Of a DNA stretch of 64,000 nucleotides, positions 25,295 through 34,950 are shown piece after piece. Position numbers and translations under genes: made by a program. This stretch comes from Streptomyces bluensis (GTDB taxonomy: Bacteria; Actinomycetota; Actinomycetes; Streptomycetales; Streptomycetaceae), in NCBI RefSeq assembly GCF_014650715.1, contig NZ_BMVM01000009.1:1-64000 (forward strand). The letters are read 5' to 3'. The number at the start of each line of letters is the position of its first letter. Position 1 is the stretch's first letter. The notes beneath the pieces were generated by a model that was given only the letters and a program-made list of their open reading frames with translations, searched no databases and was not told the origin of the DNA.

Positions 25295-27103
25295 ATGCCG
25301 TCACCCAAGGGCGAAACGCTCAGCACCCATCTGGCTCTTTCCGCCCAGCAGGCACCCGATGAGGTGGCGTTCACCTTCGTGGACTTCGGCACCGACAGGG
25401 ACGGGACATCCGTCGAGCTGACGTGGGGCGAGCTGGACGCACGGGTACGGACGGTGGCAGCCGGGCTGGGCCGGGCGGGCGCGGCAGGCGAGCGCGTGGC
25501 CGTCGTCGCGCCGCAGGGCCTCGACTACGTGGTCGGATTCCTGGGCGCCGTATGCGCGGGCGCGATGGCCGTACCGCTCTTCCCGCCCGGCCTGCCCGGC
25601 CACGGCGACAAACTGGCGGCCGTGCTGGCCGATGCGGCACCCGCGCTGGCCATCGCCGCGCCGGAGCAGCGGGAAGCGGTGGCCGATTTCTGCACCGGCC
25701 ACGGGATCGCCTCACGTCTGCGCGTCATGAGCGTGGAGGAGCTGGTGCGGGCCGCGGGAACCGCGGCCGCCGAGGCTTCGACGGCCCCGGAGACACGAGC
25801 CCCCGAGCCACAGGCCCCGGAGCCACAGCCCGAGGACTGCGCCTATCTCCAGTACACGTCCGGGTCGACGAGGATGCCGTCCGGGGTGGAGATCACCCAC
25901 GCCAACGTGTGCGCCAACGCACGCCAGGCGCTGGAAGCGTACGACCTCCGCAGAGGGCAGAACTGCACCGTCGGCTGGCTCCCGCTGTATCACGACATGG
26001 GTCTCGTACTGACGATCGCCCTGCCGATCGTGGGCCGCATGCAGTCCGTCATCATGGATCCGTTGGCCTTCGTCCAGCAGCCCGTCCGATGGCTCCGCCT
26101 GCTCAGCCGCTACGGCGGCGCCTGCACGGCCGCCCCCAACTTCGCCTACGACTACTGCGTTCAGCGAGTGCCGCCCGAGGAACGGATCGGCCTGTCCCTC
26201 GGATCGGTCGCCTCCCTGGTCAACGGCAGCGAGCCCATCAATCCGGCGACCCTCGACCGCTTCCATGAAGCGTTCGCGCCGTTCGGCGTCCGCAGGACCA
26301 CCATGCGCCCCTCGTACGGCCTCGCGGAGGCCACCGTGTTCGTCGCGGCATCGCCCGCCGGGGAGGAACCGACCGTCACCCCCTTCGACCGGAGCCTGCT
26401 GGCGCAGGGCACCGCGCGGGTCGCTGAACCCACCGAAGGCGGCTCCATCACCGAACTGGTCGCCTGCGGCCGGCCGACGAACCAGGAAGTGGCCGTCGTC
26501 GATCCGGCGACCGGCCGTCGGCGGGAGGACGGGACGGTCGGGGAGATCTGGCTGCGGGGCCCGAACATCGGACGCGGGTACTGGGGCCGCCCCCATGACG
26601 GGGAATCCTTCGGTGCCGTCATGGACGGCGAAGACGCGGCCGATCCGGCACAGCGCTGGCTCCGCACGGGCGACCTGGGAATGTGGCACGACAAGCAGCT
26701 CTACGTCACCGGCCGGCTCAAGGACCTGGTGATCATCGACGGCACCAACCACTATCCGCACGACATCGAACTCACCGTGCAGGACGCCCACCCCGCCATC
26801 CGGCGCCACCACACGGCCGCGTTCGCCGTGTCCACCGACGAAGGTGAAAGGCTGGTCGTGGTCGCCGAGCACGCCCCCGGTGTCACCGACCCGCACACCG
26901 CTCGCGACGAGGTGACCCGGGCCGTACGCGGGGCTGTCGCGAGCGCCCACGGAATCGCCGTTCACGACTTCGTCCACGCCCCGCCCGGCACCGTACCCCG
27001 TACCACCAGCGGCAAGGTCGCCCGCAGCGCCTGCCGGGCGCAGTACCTCGCCGGCACCTGGGCGGCCACGAGGAACACGGCCCTGAGGACTGGTACGGCA
27101 TGA
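25295..27103 (+). CDS. Fatty acyl-AMP ligase (FAAL) 2, FadD32-like
   Basis: 602 aa ANL enzyme. Motifs are LQYTSGSTRMPSGVEITH, the FAAL marker VGWLPLYHDMGLV, YGLAEATVF, RTGDLGMW and the C-terminal TSGKVARSACR. It should adenylate a long-chain fatty acid and load it on the N-terminal ACP of the next protein, as FadD32 does for Pks13. The PKS start ATG 27100 overlaps this gene's stop (ATGA), so the pair is translationally coupled. Residues about 160-180 hold an Ala/Glu/Pro repeat (APEPQAPEPQPED). The start at ATG 25295 has only a weak purine tract upstream. Confidence 0.92.
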   Translation: MPSPKGETLSTHLALSAQQAPDEVAFTFVDFGTDRDGTSVELTWGELDARVRTVAAGLGRAGAAGERVAVVAPQGLDYVVGFLGAVCAGAMAVPLFPPGLPGHGDKLAAVLADAAPALAIAAPEQREAVADFCTGHGIASRLRVMSVEELVRAAGTAAAEASTAPETRAPEPQAPEPQPEDCAYLQYTSGSTRMPSGVEITHANVCANARQALEAYDLRRGQNCTVGWLPLYHDMGLVLTIALPIVGRMQSVIMDPLAFVQQPVRWLRLLSRYGGACTAAPNFAYDYCVQRVPPEERIGLSLGSVASLVNGSEPINPATLDRFHEAFAPFGVRRTTMRPSYGLAEATVFVAASPAGEEPTVTPFDRSLLAQGTARVAEPTEGGSITELVACGRPTNQEVAVVDPATGRRREDGTVGEIWLRGPNIGRGYWGRPHDGESFGAVMDGEDAADPAQRWLRTGDLGMWHDKQLYVTGRLKDLVIIDGTNHYPHDIELTVQDAHPAIRRHHTAAFAVSTDEGERLVVVAEHAPGVTDPHTARDEVTRAVRGAVASAHGIAVHDFVHAPPGTVPRTTSGKVARSACRAQYLAGTWAATRNTALRTGTA

Positions 27104-30100
27104 CCACCCCGCCCGGAGAGGACCCGGCAGCAGGGCCATCGAACGCTGATCACACACCTCTCACCGGGCCCACGGGCGCCGACGCGCCGACCGCCACCGA
27201 GATCCGCTCCCTCCTGCGCCATCTGGTCGCGGACCTGTGCGGCGTACCCGCCGACGAGATCGACGGCGAACGTCCCCTGACCGACTACGGACTCACCTCG
27301 CGCCAGGCCGTCGGGCTCAGTGGACGGCTGGAACAGACGCTCGACAGGGCACTTCCCGCCACCTTGGTGTGGGAGAACCCCAGCATCGAGCAACTGGTGC
27401 GCAGCCTGGCTCCGGTGAACCCGGCCGAGCAGACCACCACCTGTGCCCCGACAGCAGCCGGAGGCAGGGACGACACCGGTCCCGACGCGGTCGCGGTGAT
27501 CGGCGTCGGATGCCGTCTCCCGGGTGGTGTCCAGGGGCCCGACGCCTTCTGGGAGGCACTGCTCGCGGGCAGGGACGTCGTGGGCCAGGTCCCCGACGCA
27601 CGCTGGCAGGACTTCGACGACGGGGCGTCCGAGACCGCGGCCGTGCTCGCGCGTACCCCTCACTGGGGTGCCTTCCTGGACGACGTCCAGGGCTTCGACG
27701 CGGACTTCTTCGGGATCGAGCCCGCGGAAGCCGACGTCATGGACCCTCAGCAAAGACTCCTGCTCGAAGTGGGATGCGAGGCCCTGGACCACGCGGGAAT
27801 TCCGCTCTCGCACCTCCAGGGCAGTGCCACCGGCGTGTTCGTCGGTCTCAGCGCGCTTGAGTACGGGCATCTGACCACGGCCGGCCTGCCAGGGGTCACA
27901 CCGTGGACGAACACCGGGGCGGCAGGCAGCATCGCCGCGAACCGCATGTCCTACCTGCTCGACCTGCGCGGCCCCAGCATGACGATCGATACCGCCTGTT
28001 CCTCGTCCCTCGTGGCCGTGCACCAGGCATGCCGCAGTCTCCGCGACGGCGAATCCGACACCGCCCTGGCCGCCGGGGTCAACGTACTGCTCTCACCGGC
28101 CGTCACCGCCAACTTCGCACAGGTCGGCGCGTTGGCACCGGACGGCAGATGCAAGCCGTTCGACGCGAGGGCCGACGGCATCGTGCGCGGGGAAGGATGC
28201 GGCGTCGTCGTCCTCAAACGACTCACCGACGCCCAGCGGGACGGCGACAGGGTTCTGGCGGTCATCCGCGGCACGGCGGTCAACTCGGACGGCCGCTCGG
28301 CCGGGCTCATGGCACCCAACCCGAACGCCCAGGAAGCCCTGCTGCGCAGCGCCCTGCGGGACGCCGGCGCGGAAGCAGCCCACATCGGCTATGTCGAAGC
28401 GCACGGCACCGGGACGCTGCTGGGTGATCCCATCGAGGCGGGAGCCCTGGGCGCCGTCCTGGGCCGTGACCGCCCGGCCGGCCAACCGCTGCTGATCGGC
28501 TCGGTCAAGAGCAATCTGGGACATCTGGAGGGCGCGGCGGGAATCGTCGGCCTGATCAAGACGGTGCTCTCGCTCCACCACGGAAAGCTGCCTGCCACCC
28601 TCCACTTCCACAGCCCCAACCCCCACATCGACTTCACCGAGCTGGGCCTGCGCGTCGTCGCTGAGCCCACTCCGTGGCCCGCCGACCGTGGGCGCCCCGC
28701 TCTGGCGGGTGTGTCGGCCTTCGGGTTCGGGGGCACCAACGCTCACGCCATCCTGGAGCAGGCACCCCAGCCGGTCCCGTCGCCCGCCGAGAGTGCCGAG
28801 AGTGCCGAGGGAGTCGAAGGTGTCGAGGGTGCCGAGGGTGTCCCCCACGTCCTGATGGTCACCGCGCGTTCCCAGGACCGGCTCGGCGACGTCGCCACCG
28901 GTCTCGCCCGTTGGCTGAGCACGCAGGGCGGTGCCCTGTCCCTCACAGATGTCTGCCACACGCTGGCCCACCAACGCCGGGGACCGGCAAGCGCCGCCGT
29001 CGTCGGCCGGGGGCGCGCCGACCTCACCGCGGCACTCGTGGCGCTCGCCAAGGGCGAGACCCCCTCGTGCGTCGTGCCACCACGGACAGCACAGGACCTG
29101 GAAACGGACGAGAAGACGCCACGCCGGCCGGTGCTCGTCTTCTCCGGTTACGGTTCGCAGTGGGACGGGATGGGGCACCGGCTGCTGCGCGACGATCCCG
29201 TCTTCGCCGCCTCGGTCGGCGAACTGGATCCGGTCTTCGAGGCGGAGACGGGCAGTTCCCTCACGAACCTGCTCTCCCGCACGGACCAGGACACGAGCGT
29301 CGACCGCACACAGCCGCTCCTCTTCGGCCTGCAACTCGCCCTGGCGAACACGGTGCGCGCCTCGGGGGTCGAGCCCGCCGCTGTCATCGGGCACTCGATG
29401 GGAGAGGTGACCGCGGCCGTGGTCGCCGGCGCTCTCGACCCCCGCGACGGCCTGCGGGTGATGCTCAACCGTTCCACCCGGCTCGCCGCCATCGACCAGG
29501 AACAAGCCGGCGCGATGGCTGTCGTGGAACTTCCGGAGGAGTCCCGCGCGGACCTCCTCGGCCGCTATCCGGATGTCAGCATCGCGGTGTACGCCTCGCC
29601 GCAGCGTTGCACCGTCACGGGTCCCAGCGACCCCATCGCACGTATCGTCGCGGAAGTCGAGGCGCAGGGGCGCCTCGCCCGCCTCCTCCCCATCGCGGCC
29701 GCCGCACACTCACCAGCCGTCGATCCGGTCCTCACGGCGCTGCGCGACGCCCTCGGCGGTATCAGCCCACGCGACGCGGCCATCCCCTGGTACGGGACGG
29801 TCCTGGACGACGCCCGCGCCGACATCCACGCGGACGCGGACTACTGGTGCGCCAACGCCCGCCGCCCTGTTCGCTTCCAGCAGGCGGTGGCCGCCGCGGC
29901 GGCCGACGGCCACGACCTCTTCCTGGAGATCTCACCTCACCCCGTCGCTGTCGTCCCGATCACGGAGACGCTGGGCGCGGTGGCCCCGGGGCGCGGCCGC
30001 GTGCTGCCGACGGTGCACCGCAACAGCGATGAGAGCGTGCATCTGCGCATCGCCCTCGCGGAGCTTCACCTGGCCGGCGTGGAGGGACCGGCCCGGCACC

Positions 30101-33100
30101 TGTGGCCGGACGGCGAGCGGGTGACCGTGCCGAGTCCTCCCTGGCGTCATGTCCCTCACTGGTTCCGTGGAAGGGGCCCCTCACAGCAGCCGTCCGGCGC
30201 GGGCGACCACTCCCTGCTGGGCGTGCGGGTGGAGGACCCCGGCACGGACCGTGTCCTGTGGCAGGGGGACATCGGCACCGACGGCTGGAACCAGCGGCCG
30301 GCCACCCTGCACGGCAGGCCCGTCCTTTCGCTGCCCGTCTGCGCCGAGCTCGTGATCGCCGCGGCGACCGCCACGAGCGCCACGGCCGTCGAGACGGTAC
30401 GCATCGAGAACCTGACAGTCCATCACTGGCTGCCGGTGTCCGCCAGAACGCCCGTCACGACCGTCTGGGAGCCGGAGGGACGCGATCAGGCAACCGTCGG
30501 CATCCACGCACGATCCGCCTCCGGCGCCTGGCTGTGCCACGCCTCCGCCCGCGTGCACACCAAACCCGAACCGCTGACGGGTCGTGGATCGGGAGGGACC
30601 GCTCCTTTCGAGGTCGGCTTCGCCGTACCCGCCGCTGAGGAACCCGCGCCGGACCGGCGACCGCACGGCAGGCTCCTGCACGCCGTCCTGCACACACCGT
30701 CCGCCACGGAAGACGTTCCGGTCTCCGTACGGTCTCTTCAGGTACGGCTGAAGCCTCCTGGCCACGCCGAATGCCGGGTCCGGTGCCTGCCGGGCACCGG
30801 CGAGCCGGCCATGGGCGACGCCCCTGGCCGACCACCCCACCGCGGCCCGTGGGACATCCATGCCCAGGACGCCGGGGGACGCGAGCTGCTCGTGGCCCAG
30901 GACGTGCGGCTCCGGGCCGTCGAACCGGGCGAGGTCCCGCAACCGCTCGACGAGACAACCTATGAAATCGAGTGGGAGAAAGCCTCCGTCTCCCTCCCTT
31001 CCCCTCCGGCCCGCGTCCTGCTGCTGACGGACCAGTCCGACGGCAGCAGGAACCCCCATGCCTCCCACCTCAAGTCGGCGCTCCAGGAACAAGGCGTTGA
31101 GGTGGCGGTCGCGGACCGCCGGGCTGATGCCTTCGACAGCCTGCTGGACACCTGGCGCGAGACGACACACGACGGACGGGCCGCGCTGGTCCTGCTCCTG
31201 GCCGACGGCCCCGAGCCACCCGGAGCGTGCCGAGGGCTGCACACCGCCGCGGACCTCGCCCGCCGTCTGGTCACCGACCCTCGTCACCTGCCGCTTCCCC
31301 GGCTGTGGCTGGTGACCGAGCGGGCCCAGTCAGTGGTACCCGGGGAGACGGGAAACCCCGACCTGGCCTCGCTTCGCGGTCTCGTGCGCGCCCTGGCCCT
31401 GGAGCATCCCGCGCTGCGTACCACCCTGGTGGACATCGATCCCCAACCCGGTCTCGTCGACAACCTGGCCCAGGAACTGCTGTGCGACGGCGAGGCCGAC
31501 GAGGTCGCCTGGCGCGCGGGTACGCGTTTCGTCGCCCGGCTGGCCGCAGTGGACTCGGATGACGCATCCGTCAGGGTGCCCTTCGCCCGTCCCGACGGCG
31601 CCTACATCGTGACGGGCGGACTGACCGGCCTCGGCCTGGCGACGGCTCGACGGCTGGCCGAGCAGGGAGCGGGCCGCATCGTCCTCAACGGCCGCCGTGC
31701 TCCGGGCCCCGCGACGCGGGCCGTCCTCACCGAACTCGGCGAACTCGGCACCTCTGTCGTCGTGGTGCGGGGAGATGTCGCCGAGCCCGGTGTGGCCACA
31801 CGTCTGGTCGAGGCGGCCCTGTCCGAAGGGCATTCCCTGGGCGGGGTCGCCCACGCCGCAGCCGTGATCCACGACCGCGTCATCAGCGATCTGCGGTCGT
31901 CCGACATCCACGCTGTCTTCCAGCCGAAGGTCACGGGATCCCTCCACCTGGAGGCGGCCACCTCGGGGCACGAACTCGACTGGTGGCTGTCGTACAGCTC
32001 CGCCGCCGCGCTCCTCGGCTCCCCCGGACAGGCGGCCTACGCCGCGGCCAACGCCTGGCTGGACGCGCACGCTCACCGTCGCCGGGCCGTGGGCCTGCCG
32101 GCCACCGCCATCGCGTGGGGCCCCTGGGCCGAGGTGGGTGCGGCACCCCGGGACCTCACCACGAACTCCGCCATCGCCCTCGAACCCATCGCCGTGAAGG
32201 ACGGATTGGACGCCCTGCAAGCGCTGGTCACCCGTGGCAGGGCACACACCGGCGTGGTGCGTCTGGACGCCCGTCGGGCTCTGGAAGCCTTCCCCGGCCT
32301 GGACGCGATCCCGTTCTTCTCGGGGGTTCTGCGCGGCAGTGGTCTCCCCGACCACGACTGGGACGGCCCGGAAGGCATCACAACGCTCGGCGAAGCGGCG
32401 CCCGCCAGGGTCTACGAACGGCTCGCCAAGCGTACGGCCGCCGTCATGGGACGCGCTGTCCAGGACCTGGACGAGAACATTCCACTGACCGACCTCGGCC
32501 TCGACTCCCTCATGACCGTGCGGATCCAGAACGCCGCCAAGCAGGACTTCGCCGTCGCGTTGCCCGCCCCCTTCCTTCTGCGGGGTGCCAGTCTTCGTGC
32601 GCTCGGCGACGCGGTTCTGAAGGAACTGGGCCTGACGCGGGCTGATCCGGGTGACGCGACGGCAGCCGTGCACCCCGAGAACACCGAGCCGGAGCCCGTC
32701 AGCACAAGCACCGAAGCGACCCCGGCGCTGCCGACCACGCTGGATCCTCGCGATGCCGCCGAACGCCTGGTGGCCGGCGTCTGGAGGGACGTCCTCGGAC
32801 GGCGGCCGGAAGACGTCAACCAGGACTTCCTTGCCGCGGGTGGTGACCGGCGCACCGCTCATGACCTGGCGGAGGGCATCCGCCGGCGGCTGGACACCAC
32901 TGTCCCGGGCCTCACCGCGGAGCGTGTTCTCGCCCACTCCACCGTCGCCGCCCTCGCCGAACTGATCCGGCCCGTGGTGAACAGGACCGGAGAGTCCGTC
33001 GTCCGTGTCCTCCGCGACGTCCAGCCCGGCACCCACCGCCCCGCCCTGTTCACCTTTCACCCCGCCGGCGGGCCGACATCGGTCTACCGGCCCCTGGTCC

Positions 33101-33816
33101 AGTTGCTTCCGAGCACACAGCCCGTCTACGGATTCGACCGCGTGGACTCGCTGCGGACGGTGGAGGAGAAGGCCGCCCACTACGTCGATCTCCTCCTGGA
33201 GCTCCAGCCGCAGGGGCCGTACCACCTGCTCGGCTGGTCCTTCGGCGGCTGTCTCGCCTACGAGGTCGCCCGCCGGCTCCGCGAGACAGACCGGGCCGTG
33301 GGCTTCCTCGGACTCGTCGACACGATCCTCCAGGCCGCTCTCCCCGGCCTCGAATCCAAGGACATGATCGTCGAACGGTTCGGCCGCTTCGCCGCATACA
33401 TCGAGCGGACCTACGGACGCCGACTCGACCTGCCCTACGAGGAACTGGCTGCCACGCCTGACGAGCAGCGGATCGACGTGGTCATGCGGCTCGTCGCCGA
33501 AGCCGGCCTCGACATGAGCCCCGGAATCATGGAGCACCAGCGGACGTCGTACGTCGACGCACGCGTGGGAGAGCGGTACCGGCCTCAGCCCTATCCGGGT
33601 CACGTCGTGCTCTATCGCGCCCAGGAAGCACAGCAGCTGACCACGGCGCTCGACCCCCGGTACGTGCGCGGCGAGGCAGACCTCGGATGGGCGCCGTTGT
33701 GCCCGTCACTTGAGGTCGTCCCCGTGCCGGGCGACCACTTGTCGCTCATCGACCCGCCTCATGTCGAGGTCATCGCGCGGCACCTCACCCCATGCCTTGA
33801 CAGACAAGGCAACTGA
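27100..33816 (+). CDS. Pks13-like type I PKS: ACP-KS-AT-DH*-KR-ACP-ACP*-TE
   Basis: 2238 aa. Domains: N-terminal ACP (30-105; S67 in YGLTSRQ), KS (128-550; C about 300 in DTACSSSL), AT (677-970; GHSMGE near 764), degenerate dehydratase (1035-1285), ketoreductase (1497-1680; TGGLTGLG, catalytic S, Y and N in SYSSAAALLG...AAYAAANAW), ACP (1770-1847; GLDSL near 1801), a carrier-like domain with GGDRRTA in place of the serine (1884-1963), and thioesterase (1981-2230; GWSFGG near 2045, GDHLSL). The N-terminal ACP fed by a coupled FAAL and the terminal TE recall Pks13, which condenses two fatty chains. Unlike Pks13 it has its own KR, predicting a beta-hydroxy product. The HAFH/YASH position reads AAAH, so extender choice is unclear. 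Confidence 0.93.
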   Translation: MTTPPGEDPAAGPSNADHTPLTGPTGADAPTATEIRSLLRHLVADLCGVPADEIDGERPLTDYGLTSRQAVGLSGRLEQTLDRALPATLVWENPSIEQLVRSLAPVNPAEQTTTCAPTAAGGRDDTGPDAVAVIGVGCRLPGGVQGPDAFWEALLAGRDVVGQVPDARWQDFDDGASETAAVLARTPHWGAFLDDVQGFDADFFGIEPAEADVMDPQQRLLLEVGCEALDHAGIPLSHLQGSATGVFVGLSALEYGHLTTAGLPGVTPWTNTGAAGSIAANRMSYLLDLRGPSMTIDTACSSSLVAVHQACRSLRDGESDTALAAGVNVLLSPAVTANFAQVGALAPDGRCKPFDARADGIVRGEGCGVVVLKRLTDAQRDGDRVLAVIRGTAVNSDGRSAGLMAPNPNAQEALLRSALRDAGAEAAHIGYVEAHGTGTLLGDPIEAGALGAVLGRDRPAGQPLLIGSVKSNLGHLEGAAGIVGLIKTVLSLHHGKLPATLHFHSPNPHIDFTELGLRVVAEPTPWPADRGRPALAGVSAFGFGGTNAHAILEQAPQPVPSPAESAESAEGVEGVEGAEGVPHVLMVTARSQDRLGDVATGLARWLSTQGGALSLTDVCHTLAHQRRGPASAAVVGRGRADLTAALVALAKGETPSCVVPPRTAQDLETDEKTPRRPVLVFSGYGSQWDGMGHRLLRDDPVFAASVGELDPVFEAETGSSLTNLLSRTDQDTSVDRTQPLLFGLQLALANTVRASGVEPAAVIGHSMGEVTAAVVAGALDPRDGLRVMLNRSTRLAAIDQEQAGAMAVVELPEESRADLLGRYPDVSIAVYASPQRCTVTGPSDPIARIVAEVEAQGRLARLLPIAAAAHSPAVDPVLTALRDALGGISPRDAAIPWYGTVLDDARADIHADADYWCANARRPVRFQQAVAAAAADGHDLFLEISPHPVAVVPITETLGAVAPGRGRVLPTVHRNSDESVHLRIALAELHLAGVEGPARHLWPDGERVTVPSPPWRHVPHWFRGRGPSQQPSGAGDHSLLGVRVEDPGTDRVLWQGDIGTDGWNQRPATLHGRPVLSLPVCAELVIAAATATSATAVETVRIENLTVHHWLPVSARTPVTTVWEPEGRDQATVGIHARSASGAWLCHASARVHTKPEPLTGRGSGGTAPFEVGFAVPAAEEPAPDRRPHGRLLHAVLHTPSATEDVPVSVRSLQVRLKPPGHAECRVRCLPGTGEPAMGDAPGRPPHRGPWDIHAQDAGGRELLVAQDVRLRAVEPGEVPQPLDETTYEIEWEKASVSLPSPPARVLLLTDQSDGSRNPHASHLKSALQEQGVEVAVADRRADAFDSLLDTWRETTHDGRAALVLLLADGPEPPGACRGLHTAADLARRLVTDPRHLPLPRLWLVTERAQSVVPGETGNPDLASLRGLVRALALEHPALRTTLVDIDPQPGLVDNLAQELLCDGEADEVAWRAGTRFVARLAAVDSDDASVRVPFARPDGAYIVTGGLTGLGLATARRLAEQGAGRIVLNGRRAPGPATRAVLTELGELGTSVVVVRGDVAEPGVATRLVEAALSEGHSLGGVAHAAAVIHDRVISDLRSSDIHAVFQPKVTGSLHLEAATSGHELDWWLSYSSAAALLGSPGQAAYAAANAWLDAHAHRRRAVGLPATAIAWGPWAEVGAAPRDLTTNSAIALEPIAVKDGLDALQALVTRGRAHTGVVRLDARRALEAFPGLDAIPFFSGVLRGSGLPDHDWDGPEGITTLGEAAPARVYERLAKRTAAVMGRAVQDLDENIPLTDLGLDSLMTVRIQNAAKQDFAVALPAPFLLRGASLRALGDAVLKELGLTRADPGDATAAVHPENTEPEPVSTSTEATPALPTTLDPRDAAERLVAGVWRDVLGRRPEDVNQDFLAAGGDRRTAHDLAEGIRRRLDTTVPGLTAERVLAHSTVAALAELIRPVVNRTGESVVRVLRDVQPGTHRPALFTFHPAGGPTSVYRPLVQLLPSTQPVYGFDRVDSLRTVEEKAAHYVDLLLELQPQGPYHLLGWSFGGCLAYEVARRLRETDRAVGFLGLVDTILQAALPGLESKDMIVERFGRFAAYIERTYGRRLDLPYEELAATPDEQRIDVVMRLVAEAGLDMSPGIMEHQRTSYVDARVGERYRPQPYPGHVVLYRAQEAQQLTTALDPRYVRGEADLGWAPLCPSLEVVPVPGDHLSLIDPPHVEVIARHLTPCLDRQGN

Positions 33817-33928
33817 CACAGGGTGCGTCACCCGGTCCGCCGATCACATCGGCATAAAATCGGCGTGCCGACTGGTACCGAATGAAGTATTTCGGCATGG
33901 TCTGCACGTGAATGTCGATCTTGTTCAG

Positions 33929-34948
33929 ATGCTCCGCCGGAACGCCCTGTGCACTGGCCGGGCACGCCTCACCCGCCGCTCATTCCTCGCCTGTCTCCTG
34001 CTCCTCGCGTCGTCGCTGTACGGCACCGCGACCGCTGCCGCCATCGACGGCGCGGACCGGGCGCCCCGACCGGCCGGCACCGGCGCCCGGATCACAGCCG
34101 TCAGGGAACTCGACGACCGCACGCTGGACCTGACCGTCCGGTCACGGGCCATGGAAGGCTCCGTGCCGGTCCGCGTCATCCTCCCCAAGAGCTGGACGAG
34201 CGAGGGACGACGCACGTACCCCGTGCTCTACATGCTGCACGGCGGAGACGACGACTACACCTCCTGGACGCGCGAGACGGACGTCGAGGAACTGGCGGAG
34301 GACTCCGACGTCGTCATCGTGATGCCCGACGGCGGCAAGCACGGCTACTACTCCGACTGGTATGTCGGCGCGCCCCTGTGGGAGACGTTCCACACCGTCG
34401 AGCTGGTCCGGCTCATGGAGAGGACTTTTCGCACCAACTCCTCCCGTGCCGTCGTCGGCCTGTCCATGGGGGGCTTCGGCGCGCTCAACTACGCGTCGCG
34501 TCACCCGCGGATGTTCCGGTACGCGGCCTCCATGAGCTCGTACGTCGACCTCAATGAACCCGAGGTGCGTGATTTCATCCGTCTCGGCTCCACCGTGGAC
34601 GGCATCGACATCAAGGACGTCTGGGGCGACCCGGAACAAGACGACGACAACTGGCAGGCCCACAACCCGGCCGCCCGACCGGGCGCCTTCCGGGGAACGA
34701 GGGTCCACCTCTCCTCGGGAAACGGAACACCCGGACCACTGGACGCGGCCCATGAGACCCGTGTGATCGCGGCAGGCATGCTGGCCGAAAGAATGCTTCC
34801 GGCTTCGCTGAGGAAATTCGCTGAATCGCTCCGTGAGGCGGGTGTCACCGTCTCGACGGACTTCTACAAACCCGGGACGCATTCCTGGCCCTACTGGGAC
34901 CGTGAACTGCACCGCATCTGGCCCACGGTGATGAAGGTACTCAGGTAG
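33929..34948 (+). CDS. Tat-exported antigen-85/esterase-D-like acyltransferase or esterase
   Basis: 339 aa, alpha/beta hydrolase of the esterase family that includes mycolyltransferases Ag85A-C. The N-terminus has a twin-arginine signal (LTRRSFLACLLLLASSLYG; R16, R17). The nucleophile is S179 in VGLSMGGFG, and a YSDWY...WETF...EL stretch closely follows the Ag85 pattern; a His near 320 (GTHSWPYW) completes the triad. Placed after a FadD32-Pks13-like pair, it probably transfers or dimerises the PKS-made acyl group outside the cell. ATG 33929 is chosen to fit the signal peptide, but no good ribosome site is seen; GTG 33908 is possible. The gene is 112 bp after the PKS. Confidence 0.85.
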   Translation: MLRRNALCTGRARLTRRSFLACLLLLASSLYGTATAAAIDGADRAPRPAGTGARITAVRELDDRTLDLTVRSRAMEGSVPVRVILPKSWTSEGRRTYPVLYMLHGGDDDYTSWTRETDVEELAEDSDVVIVMPDGGKHGYYSDWYVGAPLWETFHTVELVRLMERTFRTNSSRAVVGLSMGGFGALNYASRHPRMFRYAASMSSYVDLNEPEVRDFIRLGSTVDGIDIKDVWGDPEQDDDNWQAHNPAARPGAFRGTRVHLSSGNGTPGPLDAAHETRVIAAGMLAERMLPASLRKFAESLREAGVTVSTDFYKPGTHSWPYWDRELHRIWPTVMKVLR

Positions 34949-34950
34949 CG

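Noticed and set aside
30200..30960. Functional dehydratase in the second PKS
   Set aside because: The HxxxGxxxxP His is absent; kept as a degenerate domain only.
22138..33816. An NRPS in the window
   Set aside because: Only one free condensation-type domain; both ANL enzymes are FAALs and no peptide-carrier module is present.
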